Positions 43,940 to 53,327 of a DNA stretch of 64,000 bases are shown here, piece by piece; position 1 is the stretch's first letter; each line of letters begins with the position of its first letter. The notes beneath the pieces are model-generated. The model was not told the DNA's origin. It saw nothing but the letters and a program-made list of their open reading frames with translations, and made no database searches. Location of the stretch: positions 954,229 to 1,018,228 of the forward strand of contig NZ_JAAIWM010000001.1 of NCBI RefSeq assembly GCF_011008845.1, in the 5' to 3' direction. This stretch comes from Bacillus mesophilus. Its GTDB lineage: Bacteria; Bacillota; Bacilli; Bacillales; SA4. The position numbers and the translations under genes are program-made.

Positions 43940-44302
43940 TTAATAGATTCTTTTATCTGGTATTACCCCTCTAACACCTCCACGAGGGTTATCTAAATCC
44001 CCCTTATACCGTGGAATTAAATGCACATGAACATGGAAAATAGTCTGTCCAGCGGTTTCTCCACAGTTTATTCCGATATTATAACCATCTGGCGTAAATT
44101 GTTTATCTAATAACTCTTTACCTCTATATAAAAGCTCATCAATGGCTAATCTTTCTTCACTAGTTAAGTCGAAGTAGTTAGCTATATGTCGTTTAGGAAT
44201 GATTAATAGATGTCCATTAGAGACTGGAAATTTATCATAGATAGCAAATGCTAGTTCATTTTCTAGGACTTTTTCTGGTATTGAGCAGAATGGACATGTC
44301 AT
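43940..44302 (-). CDS. HIT family nucleotide hydrolase
   Basis: 120 residues. The histidine triad HVHVHLIP (about residues 91-98) is complete, and CPFCSI at the N-terminus recalls the zinc site of many HIT proteins. HIT enzymes cleave or transfer nucleotides from AMP-, Ap4A- or sugar-nucleotide substrates. First gene of the operon with the pyrophosphohydrolase (17 bases downstream) and the PLD-helicase. A role in adjusting nucleotides or nucleotide signals for the defence helicase is inference. Confidence 0.9.
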   Translation of the reverse strand: MTCPFCSIPEKVLENELAFAIYDKFPVSNGHLLIIPKRHIANYFDLTSEERLAIDELLYRGKELLDKQFTPDGYNIGINCGETAGQTIFHVHVHLIPRYKGDLDNPRGGVRGVIPDKRIY

Positions 44303-44354
44303 AAATGTAACCTCGTTCCTAAATAATTGGAAATATACTTACAAATTGATTTTA

Positions 44355-44391
44355 TCAAAAAAAGTATGTCGAGGTGACATACTTTTTTTGA
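44355..44391. terminator. Strong bidirectional terminator
   Basis: TCAAAAAAAGTATGTC (44355-44370) pairs perfectly with GACATACTTTTTTTGA (44376-44391), loop GAGGT. It ends the DUF262-HNH gene on the minus strand and lies just upstream of the HIT gene. Confidence 0.9.
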
Positions 44392-44414
44392 TTAATTATT
44401 GTTTCATTAAACTA

Positions 44415-46211
44415 TTAGAGAGAAAAATAAAACTCTCTAATTTTACCAGCCATCAATTTTCTTCTTAATTCCAAGAATTCATCATATCTGCTATAGTCCA
44501 TATCAAATGTTTCTACTGGTATACTATTTTGCTTAAGGTTGTGCATAAGGACATTAATATCTTTGATCTCACCGTACCTATTACTATCTGAGTTGATTTG
44601 TTCCTTAACTTTTTCCATATATACTTTAGGAGCTTGGTCTTTAATCGTAATATTAATTTCTTGCTGTGTGTATGCGTAATTGGCTATCTGATTGTACTGA
44701 CCTCTATTGTTGTATCCATTTTTCTGCAGATACTTTTTAGGAAAGATATGGTGTATATCTCCACGTTCTTCTATCAGATGTTTAACCTCTACTTCTTTAG
44801 ATAAGAAGCCTTTATCTCCACTCTTAATTTGAGCCATTAAATAAAGATTAAAATATGGACTACTTGCAACAGAGGTATTTAAACGAGTGACTAATATATT
44901 GTTCCAGAATGCATCTGAAAGCTCACCCTCTTCAATGTTTTTCACATAACTTTGTGGATCTGATGCATTATTAAATCTTCTTACATCAAATTCAAACATT
45001 GATTCAGGTGATCCAGAATAACGTCCTGTTAACATTGATAACACTAGCCATTTACGAACTGTTTTATTTATAATAGCCTGGTCAACCTTCTTATCCCTTA
45101 GCAATAAGTATAATACATAACCAAAATTCAGTGTATTTTGGGAGCGTATAAGGCTCTTATTAATAATCCCTGCTGACTTTACAATCATTAAATATCTCTT
45201 AAAGTTTGTTTCATTGACGAATGAAAGCACACCCTCTTCTAAAGTTTTAAAAGAAGCTTCGGCAATTTCTTCTTTATATTCTCTAGTCTCAAAGTCTCTT
45301 CCAGATAATAAACTCACCAGGTTGGAGAGTCTTCCTCTGTAAAACTTAGAGGTAAAGGCCACTCGAAGTAAATCAGAGTAATCAGGGATATAAAGAGACT
45401 CATTATGGTCTTTTATCCATTTAATTTTGTTAAAATAATCAGTTCTTGCAAAATCCGTATCGTTTGATGCGATTGTAGAATAATCAGTTGGATTTTTAGC
45501 TAAGTGACAGAAGTAATCAATTGTCTTTCGGATGTGTACACCATTGTAGTTTTCATTTACAGCGATCTTTGACATAGCAAAGTCTGCTTGACTTAAAACT
45601 ACACCTTGAGAGTTTATTCGGATAAAAATCTCGGTTACCGTTTCTATGTCTAGTTCATGCGAAAGTTCAATTATGCCTAAATTACTATTCCGAATATGCA
45701 ATAATTTATTTATAATCTCCCCAATACTGTTTTGGTCTTGGATATTATTACTCTGACAATAACTATTTACAAAACCAAACATATTAAATCCACTTTTAAA
45801 CATACTAGAAATATCATTTATCCACTCAACATCTTTTTGAATTGCTGGGTTAGTTACTTCGAATTTCTCCTCTTTGGGATTGAAGGCAATACGAATTTTT
45901 TTCTTTTTATAATCTGAACCAACCACTTCTTCTCCTAATAACGCTGCAGTCATAGCAGTAATTCTTTGCTGGCCATCAATCAATATTTTCTTCCCCATTG
46001 ATTGTGTTCCATCTTTTAGCTTCGTATCTGGGTTTCTCCAAGTAATAATATAACCAACTGGAAACCCTTGATATAGTGAGTCCATTAGATCTCTTACTTT
46101 ACTTGAATCCCATACAAAAGGTCTTTGTATTTCTGGAATTGCTATTTCACCAGCTTTAATCCATCCTAAGATTATATCTATTGAACCATTATTTACTACA
46201 TATTTAGCCAT
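44415..46211 (-). CDS. DUF262-HNH (GmrSD-like) restriction protein
   Basis: 598 residues, ATG 46211 behind AAGGTGG. The N-terminal DUF262 (ParB-like nucleotide-binding) domain has AIPEIQRPFVWDSSKVRDLM (24-43) and ILIDGQQRITAMTAA (76-90). The C-terminal DUF1524/HNH-like domain has GDIHHIFPKKYL (H487, H488) and QIANYAYTQQEINITI. This fused layout matches GmrSD-type IV restriction enzymes, in which DUF262 hydrolyses NTP and HNH cuts modified phage DNA. It lies 210 bases behind the DUF6339-like gene on the same strand and may belong to the GHKL operon. Confidence 0.85.
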   Translation of the reverse strand: MAKYVVNNGSIDIILGWIKAGEIAIPEIQRPFVWDSSKVRDLMDSLYQGFPVGYIITWRNPDTKLKDGTQSMGKKILIDGQQRITAMTAALLGEEVVGSDYKKKKIRIAFNPKEEKFEVTNPAIQKDVEWINDISSMFKSGFNMFGFVNSYCQSNNIQDQNSIGEIINKLLHIRNSNLGIIELSHELDIETVTEIFIRINSQGVVLSQADFAMSKIAVNENYNGVHIRKTIDYFCHLAKNPTDYSTIASNDTDFARTDYFNKIKWIKDHNESLYIPDYSDLLRVAFTSKFYRGRLSNLVSLLSGRDFETREYKEEIAEASFKTLEEGVLSFVNETNFKRYLMIVKSAGIINKSLIRSQNTLNFGYVLYLLLRDKKVDQAIINKTVRKWLVLSMLTGRYSGSPESMFEFDVRRFNNASDPQSYVKNIEEGELSDAFWNNILVTRLNTSVASSPYFNLYLMAQIKSGDKGFLSKEVEVKHLIEERGDIHHIFPKKYLQKNGYNNRGQYNQIANYAYTQQEINITIKDQAPKVYMEKVKEQINSDSNRYGEIKDINVLMHNLKQNSIPVETFDMDYSRYDEFLELRRKLMAGKIREFYFSL

Positions 46212-46420
46212 AGATGAGCCACCTTTAGTTTGAATTTTAGTCTTTCATTTTCATTCTACCTATCAGTAACATATTGTTTATTACAAGAATGTAGGAGGTA
46301 ATACTTTAGTTCGACAATGAAGTCTAATTCCCTCCAATAAAAAAACATGAACCTATATAATAAAGTACATGTTACATATATTTTTAGTAATTAAACAAGT
46401 ATGCCTCTCTATATAGTTCT

Positions 46421-47188
46421 TTAGATTGATACTAAACTAGAATCCACCAATCCATAATACCTACTAAGATAATTATTAACCATTTCCTCAACTTCCTCAG
46501 TAGATAACATATCTAAAATCATCGCTCCACCGACAACGTTAAGATACTTATTTGCTTGAACAAAATGGTCCCTCGTAATATTAATTCCACTTTGCTGCCA
46601 CTTAACAAGCGTTTTAAGAATACCTTTTGTAATATTAGGATTAGAAGTAAGGTTACTAGAAAAGAAAACGACTGATCTTGCAGAGAAGTCTTTTTCACAG
46701 AAGAACTCTGTTAGCCAATAGGGATTGGTTGGATGCTCCTTATCATAGGTCATGTATCCTACCCACCATAATCTAGCTAATATATGAACAAACAGAGATC
46801 TCTTATTTCCGTTTTTGAAAAACAATGCTGTATTAATACGTTGATCGTTTTTATTTTCTAGTTCATTCTTTAAACGATAGTAAGAAAAATCTCTTAACTG
46901 AAGATGAGCTAAACCTGACCAAAGTCTTTCTTGAGTAGCCTGTGAAACGGTAAGATCCTTTAGTGCTTCGTATATAACTTTAACGTTTTCCTTATCACTA
47001 ATTGAATAATCCTCGTTCAAGTTAAGCTTGTCCATGTTTAAGTCTATCTTGGATTCTAGTACTCTTCCTTCTTGGTTAAAGTAATCATTAAACCATTGAT
47101 CATTCTTATTATAATAATGCTCTTTATAAGCATCATAGTTTGTCCTTAAATCAATAAGAGTTTCATCGGTTAAGAATTTCATTTTCAT
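46421..47188 (-). CDS. DUF6339-like protein
   Basis: 255 residues. The pattern ERLWSGLAHLQLRDF, then KRSLFVHILARLWWVGYMTY and PYWLTEFFCEKDFSARSVVF, fits the DUF6339 family as I recall it, a family often found beside GHKL ATPases and restriction genes. No catalytic residues can be named. Third gene of the operon that starts with the 647-residue GHKL ATPase, only two bases after the 281-residue protein. Confidence 0.6.
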   Translation of the reverse strand: MKMKFLTDETLIDLRTNYDAYKEHYYNKNDQWFNDYFNQEGRVLESKIDLNMDKLNLNEDYSISDKENVKVIYEALKDLTVSQATQERLWSGLAHLQLRDFSYYRLKNELENKNDQRINTALFFKNGNKRSLFVHILARLWWVGYMTYDKEHPTNPYWLTEFFCEKDFSARSVVFFSSNLTSNPNITKGILKTLVKWQQSGINITRDHFVQANKYLNVVGGAMILDMLSTEEVEEMVNNYLSRYYGLVDSSLVSI

Positions 47189-47190
47189 AA

Positions 47191-48036
47191 TTAGTCCTCC
47201 GTCTTACTAAGCTGCTCAATTTCTAGGAAGCTAGTTTTAATTGGTTTTCTTAAAACTAGTTGAGCTGCTTTTAGTGATGACAATGAGTCTGTCCCTACAT
47301 CTTCTAGTCGATAATTGTTTGCCTCAAAGGTGTTCTCTAGCACTTGGTACCATTTATATTCTTCTAAATCCTCACGACTATCTTTTATTTTTGAAAATAC
47401 ATAAACTAAGCTAGGAACAATCACGGAAGATATAATCGTGCTTTTGAATCTGGATTTCGAATGAAGTGCGTACTGATTGTATTCATACTCAGGAAGTGAA
47501 ATCGTAATAACATTTGAATGAATATCTACTTCCATAAAGTCATTCTTTAATGATTTCGTTACCTTTACTATGGAAGGCAAGTTTAATAGTTCTTTATTAT
47601 CTTCAAACAAAGTTGTTTCGATAGCATCCCCAATCGCTAGAATATTCCCTTTTTCATACGTAATAGGACTATCTTTGAACCATTCATTTAATGATTCATT
47701 TGTATAGTTAACTATTCGATCATTGGCAATGATAAAAGTATGAATAAGGAGTTTCCCTCTCAATTTTTCAGTAGGAATTCCAACCTCTAACTCATTCCTA
47801 TCAGACTTAAACGCGTTTCGATAACTTGTCTGTGGACATTCTACATGAACTAAAAACACAGCCTCATTGTTTTCTACTAGTCTTTGAATTCCCTCATTCA
47901 CTAGATTGAAATTAACATTGATTTTCACTTCACCGAATGATTCTGTAATCCCTATCTGTGCATGGAAACTAGAATTAACATAATCATCATTGTTCATGTA
48001 AAGAACCGGGTATGGATAGGAAGTACTAATTTTCAT
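47191..48036 (-). CDS. Unknown protein of the GHKL operon
   Basis: 281 residues, unrecognised. It is rich in beta strands in the first 200 residues (GEVKINVNFNLVNEG, EAVFLVHVECPQTSY, NVITISLPEYEYNQY) and helical at the end. The start overlaps the end of the GHKL gene by 11 bases, and the DUF6339-like gene starts two bases after its stop, so it is an integral, translationally coupled member of the operon. Probably a structural or substrate-recognition subunit (inference). Confidence 0.6.
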   Translation of the reverse strand: MKISTSYPYPVLYMNNDDYVNSSFHAQIGITESFGEVKINVNFNLVNEGIQRLVENNEAVFLVHVECPQTSYRNAFKSDRNELEVGIPTEKLRGKLLIHTFIIANDRIVNYTNESLNEWFKDSPITYEKGNILAIGDAIETTLFEDNKELLNLPSIVKVTKSLKNDFMEVDIHSNVITISLPEYEYNQYALHSKSRFKSTIISSVIVPSLVYVFSKIKDSREDLEEYKWYQVLENTFEANNYRLEDVGTDSLSSLKAAQLVLRKPIKTSFLEIEQLSKTED

Positions 48037-49969
48037 ATAACTCTACCTCCAATACACAGTAGTCAGAGTAATCGATGTCTACTTGTAAAGCAAATCGTTG
48101 ATCTTTAACAAGCGATTGAAGATATACTGTATTCGTATTTACTTTCTCAACGGTAACATTATGGTCGTTGGTTGATGCATTTTTTATTGGTAAGTCATAA
48201 TCGCTTTGTTCTCCTACTACCTTGAAAACTAATCGACCGCTTGCAAGTGTTTTGGTAGGTGAAATAAGGAAATTGTACTTTCCATTGCTCTTATCCATAC
48301 AAAGATACCTTTGTGTAATTCGAATTGGATCTTTACTTGGTTTTCTTTCCTTCTTCTTATCTAGTTCACCAGATTCATCCTTGTTCACTTCATTGTCCCC
48401 GCCAGGATTAGAAGCTCCGGATCCAACATTACCTCCATCTGTGTCATTACTACCATCCCCATTTCCACCTTCATTACCTGACGGTGTAATTCCAAACTCT
48501 CCAGCTAGTTGATCCTCAAAATCCTTTGTTTCTTTTCCTTTTCTGTTAGCTGGGCGTTTAGATTCCTGTTTCACTTCTTTCGTAACGATGGATTTAATAG
48601 AAGAGTTTAATGACTCGGTTTTTTTGGTTGAACCAGTTAAATCAAAACTTGTATCTGGTAAGAAGTCACTTAAGCCAACAGCATCCATTTCATCTGTAAT
48701 TTGCTCTTGGAATTGACTCTTTACAGTATCCCGAATAAACTTCCTTAATTCGGAGAAGATACTCTTTGCTAGTTTGGGATCCTTCTCAAAACGCTCTGGT
48801 GCCCACTCATTATGAGCTGGATTCTCCAATTGCTTAAAAATATTATTCATGTTTGTACCAGTTATCATCAGAATTCCTGTAAACGAAATAGAGCCATTTA
48901 TATTCTTCTGCTCAAAGATACGCATTCCAGTTTTTCTAGTCATGAGTACACGTCTATTTAGATCCTCACCATTAATCAGGTACAGAGTCGCTTCTCCCTC
49001 ATTAAAATGAATACCTTGTGAATATCTCTTTTCTGGATATAGTATTTTAAATGCTTTTTCGGAAGTAAGTACAGTGAAGTAATTCTTTAAAAATTGATTT
49101 TCCTCATTGTCCTCTAACTCATGAATAAGTTCACCAATGTTATATTGATTAATTTCAAATCCGTTTATCTTAACCACTAGCTTATTGTTAAAGATAGTAA
49201 TAAAGAAGTTCTTTAAGATAGAGTGTTTAATTTCTGCTTCCCAGTTACCTTTAGGTTCAAAAGCAGATACATAAATATCGGTACCAGTACTTTCTCTCTT
49301 ATAGCCTTTATCTAGTATTAACTGACCATGTATTGCAAATGAATTAGGATTATTAGTAAAATATCCATTACCCAAAGTAATCTTATTATCTCTTGTTTGG
49401 TACGACATTATATTTGCAACACCAATATGAGATTCATATCCTGTTACATCAAAAGAAGAATAAAACAAAGTTCTTAAGTTAGAATTTAAGAATGGAGCTG
49501 ATTTTCCGATTCCAAAACTACCACCAGAACTTTCACCTTTGTTAGATGAACCTGCTTCTTTTATTAAAGATGACCAAGGTGATCCTAGTTTCCCTTCTTT
49601 GGCACCTTCAAGACCCTTCGTATTGTAGTCACTTATACGTAAGAAATTAATTTCATCACGATTCAAAATGGCTAATGCATCTTGAATAAAATCCTCACTC
49701 TTCTTGTTGTTCCCTCGCCAAGTTTGTTCACATTGATTAAAAACATCAATTATCTCGTATCTATTTGGAAACCGGTTACTTGAAATAGTAAAACTTTTAA
49801 ACTCTACCATCACAGGTTGCGTATTCTCTTTTACAGCATCCAGTGAATTTTGACATATCTCTCGTGTTAATGCATCAATTGCATTTCCTCTAAATGTTTC
49901 TAAACCCGCATTATTAATGGAGTTAATCATTCCACCAGTAGCGGATGGGAAATTCCAGTATGTTGTCAT
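48026..49969 (-). CDS. GHKL (MORC/Hsp90-like) ATPase
   Basis: 647 residues. ATP-site motifs: N box LTREICQNSLDAVKE (E37, N41, D44), G1 FLRISDYNTKGLEGA, and G2 SSGGSFGIGKSAPFL. These place it with MORC/MutL/Hsp90-type GHKL ATPases rather than sensor kinases; there is no phospho-histidine domain. A Gly/Asp/Asn-rich linker (about 490-540) precedes a beta-rich C-terminal domain. First gene of the operon with the 281-residue and DUF6339-like proteins and possibly the DUF262-HNH protein. MORC-like ATPases are known from restriction-linked prokaryotic operons, where ATP-driven dimerisation on DNA is presumed. Confidence 0.8.
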   Translation of the reverse strand: MTTYWNFPSATGGMINSINNAGLETFRGNAIDALTREICQNSLDAVKENTQPVMVEFKSFTISSNRFPNRYEIIDVFNQCEQTWRGNNKKSEDFIQDALAILNRDEINFLRISDYNTKGLEGAKEGKLGSPWSSLIKEAGSSNKGESSGGSFGIGKSAPFLNSNLRTLFYSSFDVTGYESHIGVANIMSYQTRDNKITLGNGYFTNNPNSFAIHGQLILDKGYKRESTGTDIYVSAFEPKGNWEAEIKHSILKNFFITIFNNKLVVKINGFEINQYNIGELIHELEDNEENQFLKNYFTVLTSEKAFKILYPEKRYSQGIHFNEGEATLYLINGEDLNRRVLMTRKTGMRIFEQKNINGSISFTGILMITGTNMNNIFKQLENPAHNEWAPERFEKDPKLAKSIFSELRKFIRDTVKSQFQEQITDEMDAVGLSDFLPDTSFDLTGSTKKTESLNSSIKSIVTKEVKQESKRPANRKGKETKDFEDQLAGEFGITPSGNEGGNGDGSNDTDGGNVGSGASNPGGDNEVNKDESGELDKKKERKPSKDPIRITQRYLCMDKSNGKYNFLISPTKTLASGRLVFKVVGEQSDYDLPIKNASTNDHNVTVEKVNTNTVYLQSLVKDQRFALQVDIDYSDYCVLEVELYEN

Positions 49970-50207
49970 AGACGTCCCTCCAGTACATTATTGAATTATA
50001 TAGTTTTAGCTTAATCGCAAAATAAGCCAGTAATTTACAAATTTCGTATAAAGCTATTGTACTAGAAAATTTCGGTTTACTAAAGGATAGATTCGTCTGA
50101 GTTGTTATTAGTACTAAAACAAAGAACCTCCTTAATGGTCTCCTAGAGTTTGATTTACCTTCCTAATATAAAAAGATGAATGCTAGTCTGGAGGATTTAT
50201 TAACTTT

Positions 50208-50915
50208 TTGTCGAATCAATACCAATCAATAATATTCAAAGGAGACAAAGTATGGTCTATGGAAAATATAAGAAAGTACTTACCAGGTATTGATACTGTA
50301 TTTATTATTTCAATAATTAGTTATGGGGTAGTTTATGCATTTAATTATGGAGCTTTTTTGCAAGCTGGTATTCCTATTAGTCTTATTGAAGTAGGAGTGA
50401 ATAACTTAGTAAAATCATTGTTTGTCTTATTAATATTATTGATAGTTTATATTCCTACACTTATAAATGTTTCGATAAGTAAAAGTGTAAAAAATAAAAT
50501 ACTTCAAACAACTGGTATGTCAGTACTAGCAATAGTTTTTTTAGTTATTGAGAGTTATGTAGTGTTTTGGATAATTGTGTTAATAATAGGGTGGGGAATA
50601 ATTATTCTTCTTAGGGATCGTTTAAGTCAAATCGTCTTTATTGTTATGACTATCTTTTATATAGCTTTTGGCTCTGTAGTTTTAGGGTATATTAACAGTT
50701 TTTCTGCTATGTACAATTCTGAGGAACATTATATTATAAACATGGACAATAAAAGATACTTGTATTTTAATACATATAATGGAAACTACATCGTAAGCGA
50801 AATAATTAATAAAAATAATGATGTTCTATTGGAGTTCCAATTAATACCGATTACCAATGGGAATAAGCCAATAATAATAAAGCAGGAAAAAATTAATATA
50901 AATATTGTGCAATGA
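50208..50915 (+). CDS. Membrane protein of unknown function
   Basis: Up to 235 residues from TTG 50208; ATG 50259 is an alternative (218 residues). Neither has an ideally spaced RBS: GGAGG is 13 bases before the TTG and AAAGGAG 14 before the ATG. Five or so hydrophobic helices fill residues 30-165 (FIISIISYGVVYAFNYG, LFVLLILLIVYIP, FWIIVLIIGWGIIILL). The last 60 residues are a soluble domain with beta strands. It is divergent from the GHKL operon and one of three plus-strand genes in the island. I do not recognise it. Confidence 0.65.
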   Translation: MSNQYQSIIFKGDKVWSMENIRKYLPGIDTVFIISIISYGVVYAFNYGAFLQAGIPISLIEVGVNNLVKSLFVLLILLIVYIPTLINVSISKSVKNKILQTTGMSVLAIVFLVIESYVVFWIIVLIIGWGIIILLRDRLSQIVFIVMTIFYIAFGSVVLGYINSFSAMYNSEEHYIINMDNKRYLYFNTYNGNYIVSEIINKNNDVLLEFQLIPITNGNKPIIIKQEKININIVQ

Positions 50916-51147
50916 TGCTTCTAGCATTCTAAAAAAGACTTCGTCTCTCGCTATTCATTTTTTTATTCTAACAAGTGGAACATCCCCTAGATACACTGAG
51001 TTTCATTCATCACCCAAAAACAAACTAAGGCACGATTCTCCTATTTCCTCCTATAAAGTACAAAGAAATAAACTCCACAATTTGGATATCAATGTATTGG
51101 GTAAGTTGGGCGGAAATCACCATGTAATCTGCAGAACATAAACATAA

Positions 51148-51182
51148 TAAAAGAATGTTACGCACTGTAACATTCTTTTTAT
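51148..51182. terminator. Strong terminator behind the GHKL-nuclease gene
   Basis: AAGAATGTTAC (51151-51161) pairs perfectly with GTAACATTCTT (51167-51177), loop GCACT, flanked by A and T runs on both sides. It stops the minus-strand gene ending at 51186 and could also stop the plus-strand gene ending at 50915. Confidence 0.85.
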
Positions 51183-51185
51183 TAT

Positions 51186-52715
51186 TTAGATAAGTTCTTG
51201 TCCTGCAGTTATTCCCTGTACTTTCCAAGTGGTCACAGCCAAGTTATATTTATTTCCTTTAGCATCATACATATTGTTAATCGAATCAATTATGTTAAGG
51301 AGTTCATTTGGGAAGCTATCTGAAACAAGAATTCCCTGATAAGGAGTTAGTCCATCCTCTACACACCCATCCCAATACATTCTTAGCTGATGAATAGCCT
51401 TAATTGTTGCTTTTGCTTTTTTCCCTTCAAAAAGATACAGCTTGGATCCATCAAATACTTTTAAATCAACAGCAACAGGGGTACCTGAGCTTTTGTACAC
51501 TTTAAATTCCCTTTCAATACTTGCGGCTGGATGACTATTGTGTTTCTTTTTTTGTATCTCCAATTGATTAAGCCAATCTTTTTCACTGCATTGATTATTG
51601 AGCTTTTTCGGAGGTTCATTAATCAAAAGTCGAAGCCATTCATAAACTTTTTCTATTGTATTATCTGCAACTCGAATTCCATTTTTGGCTGTTTTCCCTA
51701 TTGGTAATAACTTCTCATCGTTAGATGTTATGTCTAAAATAGCAAGAAAATTATTCTGTGATGGATGTTTTTCCTTATCCCATATGTTTGTGATTAATCC
51801 AGATTCAAAGACACGACCATTAATTCTGACTTCTACACCAGAACATCTTTGACTAGGATGATAAAACTCATGGCCATCATTATGATCTAACATTTCACCA
51901 ATGTGATAATGGACTTCAACGTGTTCTTCTTCGATATCATCTAAATAAATTGTTTTAACATCTTTATATAGAGTTTGCCCCCAATTCGGTGTTATTGCTT
52001 TTACTCTCTCACTAAAATTTAAAGCTTTTGATTCAATAGTAATTGTCATCTGTGATGATGAAATGGCTCCTGAGTAGACATATCCAAAGTAGTTCTTTAA
52101 TGAAATAAGGCAATCAATTGGTTCTGTTTTTTTATTCGCTTTATTACAAGCAGTGAAAAGTAAAGACTCACTTATCTCAAAGGAAGTTACAGTCCCATGT
52201 GGAAAATAACCAACCCATGGTTCGTTTGTTTCAGAAGTGTAGTGAATTGGTTGTTCGTTTGTGTAAGGTGCTTCAGTATAGTAGAAACTATTATTTTTCC
52301 AATCTGCTTCTGATCGAGTATAAACACTCCATGCGTTATTATCAGGATTTGCTCCTGCCAAAGCTGCTTTGTAACCATAACCGTAGTAATTAATAAATGA
52401 TTTAGGTGAATCATTAAAACCAATTACTAGAGTTTTAGTTAAATCCATTCCTGTTCCGTAATCGTGTAAAGTGACCTTAAACTTAGGGTATTTCTCTGGT
52501 ACACTATAACTAGGTTCTATTTCTAGCACTATGTTTGGATTTCGAACTTTATCAATAATAAAATTACCTAAGATGTTATCTAGGAGCTCACTAAAAATCT
52601 GTTTAAGATTATCATAGTTTCCCCCTAATCCAAGCCAAAGCGTCTCGTTATTAGGACGGATATCACATACAGACGTCCCATGGTGATTTTTTATAACTGC
52701 TGTTGCTACAACCAA
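51186..52715 (-). CDS. GHKL ATPase with C-terminal nuclease-like motif
   Basis: 509 residues, start TTG 52715 with GGAG 8 bases upstream; no ATG fits. The GHKL site is FSELLDNILGNF (E43, N47), LHDYGTGMDL (G1) and YYGYGYKAALAG (G2 region). Near the C-terminus AVDLKVFDG (D417) and LYLFEGKKAKA (E430, K432) make a D-x12-ExK pattern typical of PD-(D/E)XK nucleases. This would be an ATP-gated nuclease in one chain, recalling MORC/MutL-type restriction proteins. A 53-residue protein and an XRE regulator lie upstream on the same strand. The GHKL call is firm; the nuclease call rests on motif and spacing only. Confidence 0.7.
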   Translation of the reverse strand: MVVATAVIKNHHGTSVCDIRPNNETLWLGLGGNYDNLKQIFSELLDNILGNFIIDKVRNPNIVLEIEPSYSVPEKYPKFKVTLHDYGTGMDLTKTLVIGFNDSPKSFINYYGYGYKAALAGANPDNNAWSVYTRSEADWKNNSFYYTEAPYTNEQPIHYTSETNEPWVGYFPHGTVTSFEISESLLFTACNKANKKTEPIDCLISLKNYFGYVYSGAISSSQMTITIESKALNFSERVKAITPNWGQTLYKDVKTIYLDDIEEEHVEVHYHIGEMLDHNDGHEFYHPSQRCSGVEVRINGRVFESGLITNIWDKEKHPSQNNFLAILDITSNDEKLLPIGKTAKNGIRVADNTIEKVYEWLRLLINEPPKKLNNQCSEKDWLNQLEIQKKKHNSHPAASIEREFKVYKSSGTPVAVDLKVFDGSKLYLFEGKKAKATIKAIHQLRMYWDGCVEDGLTPYQGILVSDSFPNELLNIIDSINNMYDAKGNKYNLAVTTWKVQGITAGQELI

Positions 52716-52888
52716 ATTTCTCTCTCCATTCTATTCTTTTATTTTTATATAGTGAGTCTTTTTCCTTTCATTTATATAAAAGGTGCTATATCCCAACATT
52801 TATAATTGAGGACTCTTTGTAATTATTTCTAGTCATTCCCAACTACAAAACTACTTATAAATACAATGTAACTCGTAATAAAATAATA

Positions 52889-53050
52889 TTAGTCTTCAAT
52901 TTTAATTGTTACTTTTTTTGTCGCTCTATCAATTTTCTCACCAATTCTTTTACCTTCTTCGCCAAAGAGACTACCAATTTTTGTAGCAACATCTTCAATA
53001 CGCTGTCCCTTATACTCTACGTTTAAATTATTCCTTGGTAACTTGAACAT
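52889..53050 (-). CDS. 53-residue protein upstream of the GHKL-nuclease
   Basis: ATG 53050 with a near-perfect AAAGGAGG RBS seven bases upstream, and 53 codons to a TAA at 52889. The product is basic and probably helical in the middle (VATKIGSLFGEEGKRIGEK, then DRATKKVTIKIED). It sits 174 bases before the GHKL-nuclease gene on the same strand. Unrecognised; may be a small subunit or regulator. Confidence 0.65.
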   Translation of the reverse strand: MFKLPRNNLNVEYKGQRIEDVATKIGSLFGEEGKRIGEKIDRATKKVTIKIED

Positions 53051-53267
53051 AATTTAGCCTCCTTTCTATTTAAATTGTTTAAACCAATCTGGTGAATTCG
53101 AAAAAGTATCTAAGATGATATACGCAGCTTTGTTATCGTATCACCATTTAAGATAACAGGTTACATCACACATTCTGACCAGATTAATTTTTTTTATACA
53201 TCAAAAATAAATTTTTTCCTTCCCAAGTGGCCTGTGTGAATCCTCCTTACTTATTTACTAAAAATAA

Positions 53268-53305
53268 TAGAGCCTACTAAGTAATTTTTTACTCAATAGG
53301 CTCTA
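53268..53305 (-). terminator. Terminator of the XRE regulator gene
   Basis: TAGAGCCTA (53268-53276) pairs with TAGGCTCTA (53297-53305), loop 20 bases. On the minus strand it is followed by TTATTTTTAG. It separates the regulator from the small protein and GHKL-nuclease. Confidence 0.7.
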
Positions 53306-53327
53306 AAAAGTGATTTAAAATATATTA

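Noticed and set aside
48222..48512. Plus-strand proline/serine-rich frame of 96 codons
   Set aside because: Mirror of the Gly/Asp/Asn-rich linker of the GHKL ATPase on the other strand.
50905..51141. Plus-strand reading frame of 78 codons after the membrane protein gene
   Set aside because: No RBS, odd composition, and it overlaps the terminator region of the opposite gene. Likely chance.
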